From: Parelaphostrongylus tenuis
Taxonomy: Eukaryota > Nematoda > Chromadorea > Rhabditida > Metastrongylidae
DNA length: 64,000 nt
Direction of reading: 5' to 3'
Assembly (NCBI GenBank): GCA_019055375.1
Contig: JAHQIW010003741.1
Coordinates: 124,001-188,000, forward strand
This document shows, piece after piece, positions 1 to 13,000 of the stretch. The notes beneath the pieces are model-generated. The model made no database searches. It was not told where the DNA came from and was given only the letters and a program-made list of their open reading frames with translations. How positions within the stretch are numbered: position 1 is the stretch's first letter; every line of letters begins with the position of its first letter. A program made the position numbers and the translations under genes.

Positions 1-869
1 CACTCCCACATGTATCATATGTTGTATCAGTATCTCAATTTGAGAAAGCGTGCTTGCTCTAAAAGTGGCGATTGCAGTGCAGTTCATATACTCCCGTATC
101 ATTTGCGTCATTGAAGTTGAATAGTTGGGTATGGCGCCACTAAAATTATCCGTTTTCGCTCCGTATCGGCGCTACTAAAAGAATTCACCTTGCATAGAAA
201 CACAGAAAAATCATTCATTAAATCTGTGGTCCGTAATCTTTGCAGCTTTTTGCGAAAAGATAGAACATCATCTTTCGCTTTTGTTTACCTTATAACAGTT
301 TTATTTCTAGTTGGTATCTTGAGGAAAAATTATTTCTAGACAATGTGACCACATCAAAGAAGACTCGCCAAGCATCGCAATCATAGATCTCTTTTTTTGA
401 TTATCCATAATGACATGTTTTGAGTGTATAAATTTCGTCCATTGAATGCGCTTCTTTGCATTAATTTACAAGGGTCTTTGGTCTTAAATGTATTTTATGG
501 TTTCCTTGAGAATTTTTGTCCTCTTCATGAAAACTGCTATGTGCTTGTGAAGCAGATTTTCCCTGTATTCCTGGTATAGCTGTACTGAAACGTTCTAAAG
601 TCCTTACACAGCTGATCACTAGGTTCTGTGAATTGTAGGAAGCTCTTTTCAAATAAGTTCAATACAACTCTACCAACTTCACAGGAGAATCAGCGTTGAT
701 TGGCTAGATTTACTTAGAATTGTATTGTAGTATGCGTTTATATAGGTGATATGGAACAAGTGCGTATAAAAACAATCCCCTGTGTTTATATGCAGGGTTG
801 GTGTCCCCTGCATGAGCACCGTTTTGAAGTTCGTTTTAAACAAGAATGTCATGTAATGTTTGGTAGAAA
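1..869. other. No gene seen
   Basis: AT-rich sequence with only short chance reading frames. I recognise no protein motif, terminal repeat or RNA gene here. Confidence 0.5.
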
Positions 870-1140
870 GATAGAGCGCTCAGCGTTAAAGGATGCTTCA
901 TGCATTAGTCTTCAATTTCTCTTTCGTTTGAGATGATTGATTGCACATGTGTCCTTTATAATGATTAGTTCTGGCCTACCAATGCATCATGTCAGTGCTC
1001 TTGTCCTTCCAGACAAAAGTGATACCGATTCAGCGATCTCGGTGAGATGGAAGGCTTAGTGAATCGTGAGCACGGGTTCGAACCATAGACCATGTGTGTT
1101 CCGTAGCGTACCTCTGACATCTGCGCTACACGCTTTCGAA
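870..1140 (-). repeat. SINE family 1 copy (tRNA-derived)
   Basis: Diverged copy of a repeat also found near 7.3, 33.6, 44.9 and 52.9 kb. Shared blocks are a GTTTGAGATGATTGA-like body, a segment about cttccagacaa, and then the gatggaaggcttagtgaa / gttcgaacc head. On the minus strand the head reads as a tRNA-like promoter region. The copy is degenerate, and its ends are estimated from the other copies. Confidence 0.55.
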
Positions 1141-1630
1141 GGTAATACATGTGTTTGACTGAAAGCACAACGATACAAGTGGTGAAAGATTTGTATTTGG
1201 GGTGTGAACACATATATTTCTATCGCCAAAGACTTTTCATTTCTATATGAAGTACGCTTTACTGTAGTTTCGAAGACAATTGTTGACATCGTTCATTCAT
1301 GTTTACTTGAATAATGACAGGCCATATCAATTAGCCCATCGCTCCAATCACTTACAGCCTTCTAAAAACGGCATATTCGACGGACTATGTGCAACAGTAA
1401 GGCTGATCTCAGTACTACAACAGTACAGTGGTGGTAGATGGCGTTCAATTTTGTTGTTTAACGGCAACGAAGAGTTAAAAATGGAAATTTGCTCAGCTAC
1501 GATTCTCTACACAGTGGAATATTTTTTGATAACACACAGTCAACAGAGGAGATAAACTAGAAAATCGTACAATGAACTATTCCCACGAAGAACGAGCTTT
1601 CAGTTCTTGCTTATTGCGATCATCGATGTT

Positions 1631-1753
1631 TAGTCGTCCTCGCACAAAAAATTCCTCCTGACGTCACGGAATGACGTACTTCATTTTGTCTCTACTGCAG
1701 TTCTTCGAATATGACTAGATACGGCAAGAACAACTACATTGCGAGGACGACTA
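1631..1753. repeat. Small inverted repeat
   Basis: A 14-bp arm tagtcgtcctcgca at 1631-1644 is matched exactly by its reverse complement at 1740-1753. The loop is about 95 bp. It may be a tiny foldback or MITE remnant; no function is evident. Confidence 0.5.
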
Positions 1754-1759
1754 CGTGCT

Positions 1760-3330
1760 AACCATCACTTGAGATCTAGCTGACTCTGAAGAAGAAAAAG
1801 ACGTAGAAACCTTTTTTTTTGAATTTTATTTTCTCGAACTAACCTTATTTTACCTTCGCAGTGAAAGAAGATTTTGATTGGTTGGAATCTTAGGTTATCA
1901 ATCCAAGTGATTGCGGAAAACAACTGTAGAAGTATGCGTCCTCTTATATCTGAGAGCAGATGACGATAATAGTCAACGAAGGAGAAGAGGAAAAAGCTGG
2001 AGCTCCAAAATGTTTCGTTAGAACCTTCTATAGGCTTTCCCAAGCTTGTAATTTGTGCTATACTTAAGTTGCGGCGGCATCGCCATCATCAGTGCCTCGC
2101 GTCCGACAGGTCGTCTCTGCTAATAGCAAAGGTCGAAGAAGTCAGTAGGGTATAGTTATATAGAGGCACCTCGGCGAAGCTGTAGAAAGTTCTAACGAGA
2201 TATATTGAATCTTCATAGTGAGGATTGAAAAACAGTCGACTATAAGTTCACATGGAAGCTGGAGAGCTTCGATTGTATCAGCCAGGATAATTTTCAGAAT
2301 TTCAAAGACTCAAGGAACATTTATTCCGCGTTTCAGAAGTGATGGGGCCATTATCCTTGGTATAGCACTTGACGAGTTAATGGGAGAATAACTCATGATT
2401 TTTTTTCTTTGCACGCTATTCATTTCACATTTGCATAGTATCGCAATCTCAGCTTTGACTGCTCAGACAGCTGCAACCAGTAATTGTTTTCTGTAACAGC
2501 CGGCTACCATGGAGAGCCTTAAGTGCTAAGATATAAAGGCTAGCAATTGCTCTCTTCGCTAACTTCGTCGTAGTCAAACTGAGTTGTAAATCGGACCAAC
2601 ATACTTCGAAAATATGATTAAGTTTTCATTCAAGATAGTATTGATTGTTAATAGTTTCAGGACTTCCTTATTGTCTTCTAATCTTTTATTAGAAAATTTT
2701 GATTGATCTGTATCATTTTACTTGCTCTCGCAGCAAATTGAAATGTATACATTTTTTGAGAGTGTTTTTGACCTTTTCGAGGTTGTTAAGTTACAAATCG
2801 TTGTGGATTACAAACCGTTTCGGCGGTTCACCATGCCACTTGCCTCTTATTATAAAGATCGTCGTACTATCTGCATGGTAAGTGGTGGGTGACTCTGATG
2901 ATGATAAAGTTGCCAACGGTCCTAAGCCACATCGAAAATTGACGTAGCAATCTCGAAAAGGCTGAAAACATTCTTTAAGACTATTCATACTGATTGTTTT
3001 TATCGGGGTTCTTAAGGATTTTCGACCGAAAAAAGATGAACACTTGTTGCTTAAGTCTCTTACTGACAATACCACTGAATGATTGCAAATAAAATTTCAT
3101 ATTCTATTTTTTTATTTTTGCTGTATTAATAGTAAAAATAAAGCTATGATCATTTTTTGTTTGACGATGCGTCAAAAGCGCTATTTATTTACATGTTTTT
3201 ATATACAAAATATGTCATATAATCGTAGGATTTGTAAGACTTTGAAGATGATGACTTATGTACACGAAAAACGCTATTTGCAAGAACTTTACTTTGTAAT
3301 TAACCAGAAGCAACTGAATTTGCTTGTTGA
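1760..3330. other. No gene seen
   Basis: No recognisable product. A short open stretch at about 2791-2880 ends at a GTAAGT-like donor (after about 2878) and could be a lone exon. I found no partner exon, acceptor or conserved motif to support it. Confidence 0.35.
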
Positions 3331-3401
3331 TTTTGGCATCGTTCAACTGCGCATTTTCTTGCGAACATTTTGGCATACAACTTGGCCATACTCGCTCCAA
3401 G

Positions 3402-3790
3402 ATGGAGCTGTCGCGGGAACAAATTCGCTTGCTGCTCATGCACGAGCGACGCGTAGGGGAAAATGCTAGTGAAGCAGCGCACGAGATTAAAGGAGCTTGG
3501 AGTAACAACCATTTTGAAGTAAGTACAGGCAAATTGTATACCGAAATGTTCGCAAGAAGATTCGTAATTGAACGAATAGCGGGTCATGCATTTTTATTGC
3601 AAAAGTCTTCTTAAAAAACCAAAAGGGCTCCGACTTTCAATTTCGCTGCATGATAACGCTCCGCTTCGTGTTACAAAACCGTTCAAAAACTTCATAAGAG
3701 AGCTTAGTTAGGAGGTTTTAGGAAATTTTATCTTACACGCCCTACTTTTCCGATATTGCACCGTCAGAAATCCACTTAAATTACCAAATT
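3402..3790 (+). mobile_element. Decayed mariner transposase
   Basis: The reading frame opening at the ATG at 3402 begins MELSREQIRLLLMHE and continues with an A(S)EAAHEI block. This is the N-terminal DNA-binding start typical of mariner transposases. At about 3645-3790 other frames show the catalytic-domain signatures LHDNAPLRV and TPYFSDIAPSEIHL, equivalent to the HDNARPH and HPPYSPDLAPSDYHL motifs. The centre is deleted and frames shift, so it is inactive. It lies just upstream of the first receptor gene, and its termini were not resolved. Confidence 0.75.
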
Positions 3791-4040
3791 CAAGCTGCAA
3801 ATTAGCAACTTTAAGAAAATGGCGTTTTTAGGGTTCAAAAGTCGTTATCTCCAAATCCTATAAAAACCACCATATGAAATATTTAGTACATAAAAACATA
3901 TGATTAAATAGCGCTTTCAACGCACTTAAAAAAGAAAGAAATTTGCTTATCATTATCACACTATTATTACAGCAAGAAAAAAAAAGAAAACGGCGCAGCC
4001 ATGTTATTTTGTACACCTAATACCTTGTAGGGTTCCACTA

Positions 4041-7000
4041 ATGCTTGGCGACTCTAGCACCATCATCACGTTCTTCAAAAGTACTACTGCAACGATTAGC
4101 GTCATCGCTGTATTTCTAAATGCTGTATTGCTGCTCATATACTTCCGATGCCCTCTGAAGAAGGTTAAGGAGTATCGATACTTTTTCTTGATGACCGCTG
4201 TTCAAGATCTTCTGTTGGGATTGTCCTGCTCACTTATAACACCGGTGAGATGCTTGCTCTGATTGTTTTGACTATTTGCTAGTGGACCACAAAAGTCGCT
4301 CGATTGGAAAGTAGTTATATCCAAGGATTGCTGATAAATTACTAATAAAAATGATGATCACCGTCGGACGAGTTTGCTCAGAAAGGAAGTTTTTCGTAAG
4401 CATTCTAAGGATTGAGCTGTACAAGAGCCTATTACCCGACCCATGCCAGGTAAATAATAAAGAAGAGAACATTCTGAGGAGTTATGTGGTAAAATCAATA
4501 TCGAAATACGAAGCATTTGATCAAGGCACACTAGAATACATTGTGTAAAAATAATTATGGGCTCTCAGACTATAGGACTGGTAGCGAAAAGTCTTTGACT
4601 TGAGCAGAACCTATTTCGAGGACAGGACATGGTCAAATATTGAATGACTGCTTTTTTTTAGTACATCGTAATCTAGTAGAATAGTTGAGCAAAGGTACAC
4701 TTTTCTGGCTCGCAGACACATAAATACACAAAAGTACATGCCCTCTTGTGCACAGTTGCCGTAATTGCTTGATAATAATCATCTCAGTCATTTCAGGTCC
4801 TAGTTTTTTAGCCCTCTAGGGTTTATCTTTATTACCACTGATGCACACATAAATTAGGTTGGAAAGAAAGTTCTGGGGCACTTGCAAGAAATTGAGAATA
4901 TATGCATGAATTCCAAGCTAAAGCATTAATAACTATTCTTGGAAATAAGGGCCATCGTTTTCTACGACTTTTCGCCATCGGTCCGCCAAGTTTCGGATCC
5001 GTTCGATCCATTCGGAGGTTCGGTTGTCAATTCCCGAGCACTCGACGAAGGTTCATCTTCCAAAGATGCGATCAAGTATTCGTAGTCAACTTTGTTGGAC
5101 GTCCTGAATGAGACATGTCTTCGAGGTCAAGATCTCCAGCTTTGAGGAACGTTGAAACCAGCGTCCAGCAGCAGATTTGCTTGTTGCGCCTTCCCCTTCA
5201 ACTTCGTTGATTTAATCGGCCGCAGCTCCCTACTAAAACTTATTCTCCAATAATGACGCAAAAAACACAAATTTCTGTTGTATCGCTGGACATGGCGGAG
5301 ACGTGTAACAAAGTGAAATAGAGGCGAATAATACAGTAGGAAAATTCTACATATGAAAGTGTGATATCCCCGTGATATGCATGAGAGTTGTTTCATCCTT
5401 ATTAAAGTGCCCCAGAGCTTTCTTATCAATCGTAGTACGTACAATACATACAATTTAATCACTGACATGAATGCTCATTAAGACACCCACCCACTTGTTC
5501 ACAATTGCCACTTTTTGTTGATATCATTCATTTCAGATCACAATTTCTCAACCATCAGGATTAATCTTTGTGGCCACCGGTGTTCTTCATCGACCTCCAG
5601 TTGGAGATATATTGCTGATTTCCCTCATTACAGTATTCATTGTCTCGTTGCTGATAATCACGAATAGCTTTGTTTATCGATATATTCATTTGTGCAGGTA
5701 TGTCAAAAGTTGAGTAATTTTAAACCAGTTCTATCACCCGTTAGACGACCAGTGCAGAGAACACCGACGTGTTCGTTTGTCCAGGTCACTTACCATTAGT
5801 TTATTTACTCTTTTCAGTTGTACAAAGAATGAATTTAGCAGTTAAATAATCGTTTGTCTAAAACAAACTTTCTTCTTCTTCCTTGTTCTCTGCACTTCTC
5901 ACAGGGTTTTGTTGATATTGTCAAGAGTGCGTCAGGTAAAGAACTTGAAGACACTAGGTGTTTCTTACGCGAAAATCGGTGCTAGTGTGTTGATGTTGAG
6001 GTTAAAAATGCAACATTGAAAATTGACTGCTATTTATGCAGCTTCATCTTGGTGTAAATGTCTTAAGGTACTAATTATCGTTGCAGTGAATGTCTTTTTA
6101 TGACAATTCATGAAAAACTGATTTTGATGCTGAACACTGATGGCGAAACACACATGAGTCGATGGCATAATAAGACGAACAAGTGGCAATTGAAAAGAAC
6201 AGTGAAGTGGACTTCAGAAAAGAAATACAATAATCTCCTTGGACGATCACTCAATCGATGAGCGGACGTTTTCTCAGTTAACGCCAACCGTCTGCACTTG
6301 CAGATGGCAGCGAGTTTGGAACTACGAAATGAGTCCCGTGTATGCCACCATGTGAGAAATAGGCCACCAGATTGGACGAACATTGCACAATAGCCGACAG
6401 TGAAGAGGACATCGTCGACCTGTATCGAGGACCGCACACGAAGCTCGAAGAGAATGGATTTATGTTGAAGCCCGCATTATCAGTGTAGACGGACTGTCTA
6501 AGTATCCAAGTAAGATTCTGTTTTGAAGCGTATAATGCGGGTTATCCAGTCAAATCGGTTTTCATCTAAAGTAATTGCATGTAGAAGAAATAACTTCATT
6601 ATTAGGTCATTCCATAAGTTTTATTACTAGAGAAACAAACACCAAATGTGTCAACCAGAAATAGCCAAAATTCCATGATTTTAGAATTGTCCAATTGCGC
6701 AGTTTCTTGCGAACATTTATACAGCTTGCCTATACTTGATCGAAAATGGAGCTGATGTGGAGACAGATTTGCTAGCTATTCATGCACCAATGGCGCGTAT
6801 GAGGAAGTGCTAATGGCGCGGCGTGCAAGATTAATGGAGCTTGGAGTCATGATAAGGTTGCAAAAAGGACGGCTATGACGTGATTTGCGAAATTCAAAGC
6901 TGGAGCGAGATCTGGAAGATCAGTTGCTCTGAGCCGTCCATAGGAAGATCCATTAATCTTATGCGCCGTTTCACTAAGATTTCTCCCTATACTCCATTCG

Positions 7001-10000
7001 TGCATGAATAGCAAGCGGATTTGGCCCCAAGACAGCTTTATCTTGAAAGAATACAAGCAAGCTGTATACCAAAATGCTCGTGAAATTAGGCATTTGGATG
7101 ATACCAAGAACCATGTAATTTAAATTTATCTGGTTAATGAATTTGATGTTCATTACTCTAGTGCCAAAAATTTTGGAACGTTCTAATATATTGCGAGCTC
7201 TGCTTAAAAACAAAACAACAAGAGAACTGTTATTAATTAATTAAGATCTTGACTTGATCGATCCTAAGCTATGCACCATGCATTTGTACTCATGAAATAT
7301 CGACTGATGTGACCGAATGCATGTCAGGTCTTCACTATGACTACCGGTGCCCTACCAATTTATCAAATCATTGCTACTATCTTCTCAGGAGGGTCTGGTG
7401 CCAATCCTTCGCCTCTGGGGGGATTGAAGGTTTGGTGATCCTTGAGCACAGGATCGAGCCAGCGGCCATCAATTCGTTAACCACGTATGTGTCACAGTGC
7501 ACCTCTAACCACTACAGCATACGCGCAAACTGACGCAAGATTTCTGTGGTGTGATAAAAACACCGATTTATTACATGTATATATCCACGTAAATGCCTAC
7601 GGTTGAGCAAAAAATTCTATACATTTTTTGAATGTTTTGCTTCTATGTGTAAACTAACAACAAGAATAACAATAACTTCTCTTTAAAATAGACCTTTAGT
7701 TATTAGATTCAAGTTTTGTTTTTATGTGCGAAATCAACAATGAAAAAAAGCGATAACCATTCTTTAAAGCATAGACCACCATTGCCCACGACTTTCTGCC
7801 ATCGTTCTTCATGATTCCGGATCTCCTTAAAGTATCATTTCGGCTCCCTTGGATCGAAAAATTTTTGACATGCGTCTTCAACTTCACTAAAATATTCAAA
7901 TCGACGACCATTCAGAAGTGTTGCCTCGATTGAAAGAGATAATAGTCGTATGAGGCAACGTCTGGCGCGTAGGTGGCGTGCAGAAGACATTTTCAAAAAG
8001 TTCTTTTTCTCACCGAGACCTACGATTTTGACTGATTATTGGTAGCTTTAGGAAAAGTTCTATCTAGCAAAAAATTTTTTGAAAATCTTCACTGGATAAC
8101 AGAAAAGAACCATGCTTAAATCAGCCGAGCTTGAGTGCCCTTGTGACTTTGTGGGAGAGCGCTCGAACCTTGTTTACTGATAGCATTGTCACTACTCACA
8201 ACGATGTCCCCTCCACCAAAACGGTCTTTAAGGACCGTTATCATTGTAATGAAGCCGCTCGAATAGCACCAGAAGGACATACGCATCGGTGGAAAATTCC
8301 ATCAACCTTGGTTTTGCAGAAGACAGTGTCATATTTTCAAAAAAAAAGCACTAGTGAAGCAGAGACAATGCTGAAAAAGCTCAGCAAACAGGAAAAGAGG
8401 GCTGGATTACGCACAAAGCGCATGAAGATCCACTGCATGATAAACCAACGGTGCAATGATGAACTTATTAAAATAATTGGTTCTCCGATTACTGAGACGT
8501 CCTCGTACGTGTACCTTGACGTACGGAGAACGACATGATTTGATATAGGAAGGAGAGAGCGTGAGCCGCATTCGGGTTTTCCAAGGAGGCAATCGGTCAA
8601 ATAACGGACCCAAAATTACGCACTGAACTTATCAATTCAGCAGTCCCCCTACCCCTCAGCGCTCTGCTATGCAGCAGGGAGGTGGACTGATACTTCGAAC
8701 ACGTCGATTACTGCAAGCAACTCACAGAGCGTCTGAACGATGTCTTCTAAAAATCAGTCGGCACTCACAACATCTAATCCACTTGCGCAGCTCAGATCTC
8801 CGAAACCCATTACATCTTCGTGGCCCACAAGAATACGAATCGATTTCGAAACAGAGATGGGCCGGTCACATAGTAAGAAGATCAGACGGAAGGTAGGGGT
8901 AAAGAATTGTGGAGTTGATTTCACGACAATGTACGCGTCCTCGAGGACGACCAGGTGGCACGTTGGACAGACGTGTTCGTTAGAAGAATTAATCAGCTGT
9001 ACTCACAGCTGCCGGCGAGAGAAAGAGAAGAATGAAAAATGTGCTGAGGTTCGCACAATTCATGAAGGCGAGTCGTCCATGTACCCAGGTAAGTTATTAT
9101 TGTACACACGTACACTACAGTGTAGGTGCGGGAGGTTACGGGTCCATTACAGTACTCGCTCAACCCCCACTAAACGTTGAACATGCATGATGAAATAGTC
9201 ACCAAATCGATGAAATCTTTTCAGGATCGAAATCACTTACGTATATGTTGTGAAGAAATGGCAAAAGATTATCGTCGCAGTCAATACCGTGGTAGTTATT
9301 GACTGGATAATTATGATCGTCCATTGCGGCGTGATAAACAAATTCGATCGAGTGAAAAATAGTTCCACTGTGGAATCCTTGACTGGTTTCGATCTTCGCC
9401 AAACCGGTTTTATTGCTTGTAGTTACCAGGTATCACCTAGTTATTACTCGATATAGCAAAAAATCTCAAAATGATATTGTTATAGTTGAGGTGAAATTTA
9501 CCAGCTGTTAAGCTATTCAACAAAGGTTGGCAATTATAAGAAAGTTCAAGAAAGTCCCTATTTATGCATGGTTGATAATCTCCATAAAGCACCGCTAATT
9601 AGAAGCTCCCCAAGTGAAAGCGAAGTATCCCACCTTATAATCCTGAATTTCTCACAAGCAAAATTGCCTTTCTTCCAAAATTTTGTCTACTTTTCTACAA
9701 CAGTGAAATTTGGTAGCGGCATTCAGCAAAATGGAATGCCGTTTGGGAGAACTTTCGAATAGGATCGAGTCATCGCCTGCAATTAACTGGCACTTTGAGC
9801 ACGATGAAGGGCATTTGATCCTTCAACTTTTACGAGACTTTTTTTGCTGAACAAAGTTTTTTCTTTGAACGTTTGAGAGTCAATCGAAAACCTATATCCT
9901 GGCGATTCCAGTAATTTGCTTGTTTTCTAAAAAATCCTTCTTAATACGATGTAGCAACAAATGTAAAATTGTGTTGCACTTTCGATTTGCTTCTTTTCTT

Positions 10001-13000
10001 TGCTAAGATTTGTGGATCACTTTTCATTGAAATCAACCAATACTCATTCGATGAAAAATTTTGAAATGCATTGTCACAATTAGATTAAATGCTTCGTATT
10101 AAAAAGTGATAATTTATAAGACAGCCAAAAGTTGTTTTTGACAAAAATAGTTTATAGAAGACCTATCACTGACCTCCGATACTTTCATAGCGAAAAAGTT
10201 TGCTTGAAATCAATATTCTACTATATAAGATCAAAAAATTTGCTGTGATGTTGACCAAAGTCTCCTTACAAACCTAACTCAGTAATGAGATCAGTGCCTC
10301 TCAACTTATTGATTGGTTTCAAAGAAATGTCAAAATAAGGAGTGAGCCTTTCTACATCCTGACAACATTTTTTAACCTTTCGTGAGTTCTGTTATAGCTT
10401 TTATAGAGTGCTATACACGTGTTTTGGCCTTTCAGTCTCATTAGTAGCACAGTGCATTTCGGATCAGTCAGTTCCTCGGGGATCCACCCATATAATGAGT
10501 AATCGACGACCAACTTTTTACAGTCGAAATCTTCTGCATCACCTGTTGTCCCGTTGGTTGTCGAGTGACTCCACTGAGCACTCTATTTTTCCCTATAGCG
10601 TGCCAGAGTAGCCCAGTGAGTCCGCTTCGTTCCAGGGATTGGCCGAGCATCATATCCTCCATGTTTTTTGCAAAGAAATCGAACAATCGGATCGCTGGTC
10701 TTCCTGTGGAACGCTTGACATCCCGAGGAATCCAATCGGTAACGACTCTTGGATCATCGGTTGGCGTTAAAACGCACTACGTGTCCGGCCCACCTTATTT
10801 TCGATAGTCTGGCGTGTAGAACGGCATCCATGACCTTCAAGAGATGACGTAAATCAGGACTTCAAATCCTTCCTCTCGTTTGCGAGATACAGGATACTCA
10901 TAGCATCTACCTCTCGACTGCGCGTTCAATAACGCCAAGTGAAATTCCACTGTGCTACCGTAGAGACTAGAATTTTACTGCATACGTTTGAGAATCAAAG
11001 ATGTTCATCGTTTCCTTCACTACGATCTCGGTCTCTTAAAGCTTTTCACGACCTGGATAGACGTGAATGGAGCATTCAAAAACTAGCCATTTCTCATAAA
11101 CATCTTTTTCGCTAGATTTGGTCGAAGACCAATCTTTTCGCAGGCGTATTCGAAATCGGTCAACATTCGTTCCGCTTGACTGACTTGATATTATGAGAAC
11201 GCTATCATCAGCGAAGCCAAGATGGTTTAATCGACCGTCGATTTCCATTCCTCAGATTCTAATCTTCTCATGAGTTTTGCAAGGTGGTAGTGAATAATTT
11301 TGGCGGAATTGTATCTCTTGTCAAATCTCTTCTCCTGCGTCGATATTAATATCGTTATAAGACGGAAAAGAGAAAAATATTTTGGTAGTGAAATTTCCAT
11401 ATAACTTACAAAGGATCGTTATGTGCCATGTGAGGACGTTCTGAGTGTACAGAAGTATCTATGCTTCTCTTTCCATTGAAAAGGGTTTTCTTCAAATCGT
11501 TGAAAATAAGGCACAGCGGTCTTTTGTACTCTCGTGAAACTTCAATGAGTCTTGTGATCGGGTGGATGTGGTGTATGATACTAAATCCTTCTCGAACTCT
11601 GCTTGTTCGCATGGCTGCCCTTCGTCCACTGTTCTGTCAATCCTGTTCAAGATGATTTGAGTATACAGTTCATATACAACGGACACCAAGCAGATTGGGC
11701 GACAATTGCCTACGTCGTAAAGGTCTTCTTCTTAAACAACAATCCGGTCTTGCTGGTTTTCTATTGAATGGGAACCTTGCATTCTGACAGGTAGCGAGTG
11801 AAAAGCCGAGTCAAGGTGTTGATGAGAAGTGGCGGTAGATTCTTCAGGTGTTTTGGTCCTATGCTGTCTAGACTACGTGTTGTTCGGTTCTTCACCGGCG
11901 ATATTCACTTGACATACGGTGAAACAATCACCGCCCTTCTTTCAGAGTGACTGATTATCGATTGCATAACGTATGCTTGTTACGTGGGCATATCTAATAA
12001 ACATTGCAGTCGACTATTTTGAGGGTTCACTTAAGAACAATATAATCTGACAATGTATTTTGAGCCTTGCATGTGGTCTGTTATGTTTGTAAGACCGAAG
12101 CACTTGTCTTGCACTGCATAAGTGCCCATAGCAGACCTCATGAAAGGCTCAAAATGTGCTGTCAGGGTGTATAGATTTTGAGCGAGGTCTCGGTTGGAAG
12201 CGTTGATAAATTTTCGTTCTGAGAATATATTGCTAGCTATTAACGAATTATGGAGAAAATGCAGGGTGTTAGGATGCATTGACGTCGATTTTACTAAAAT
12301 CATACTTAGCCAAGTCTCCTCAGTGATACCTCATCATTATGTGAAGACACTATTATAAGATTACTTAATCCGATTATTGTAAGCGAATTATTCTTTGCAA
12401 GCCGTTCATAGGACAAGCGTGCATCGCTTTCGATGCACAATGTCCGGAAAGAGTTAAATGCTAGTTTTCTCAATAAACGACACAATTTCGCCTGCCGCAG
12501 GATTTATGGGATTGATTTCATAGAGCAAAGCTGATCTTTCTCCATCTAGTAAAGCGAATATCTTTTTCATGAGACCCAGCATCACACTTCTACTCTGCGG
12601 ATATCAGATTTTTTTACATCCGCGTCGTTTCGTCGCATTCATCCTCCACAAGGATTTCCGTATGTTTCACGTGTTGCTTTGGCTGGCGCTTGAATTGTTT
12701 AGTTTTCTTTATGAATGTCCTAGAATGTGGGTCAAGACGATTTCTTGGTCATTGCAGAGGTGGCCAAGTTGAGGCGTTTCTCAGGCATTTGCTGATTGAT
12801 TTCATGAGAGTGTGGGGAAAGGATCGAACCAGTGCGCTGCTTTTCACCTTGCTTTCTGATATCTACATCATTAATCGCTACGCTATTCCACACTGCGCGC
12901 TTTCATCAATGTTCATCCGCCAAACGAATTGTTTCACTACTTCGGATGATTTTGCTGTTTAGCTTGATATACCTTGGTATTTTCTGTAATCAACCCGTCT

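Noticed and set aside
6108..6437. 109-residue minus-strand frame in receptor 1 intron 2
   Set aside because: No motif on either strand. The plus strand is equally open in pieces, so this looks like decayed repeat sequence.
12540..12960. Overlapping frames of 67-90 residues, and a minus-strand piece ALLDGERSALLYEINPINPA
   Set aside because: Protein-like in places, but frames break and nothing is recognised. Located in a receptor intron among repeats.
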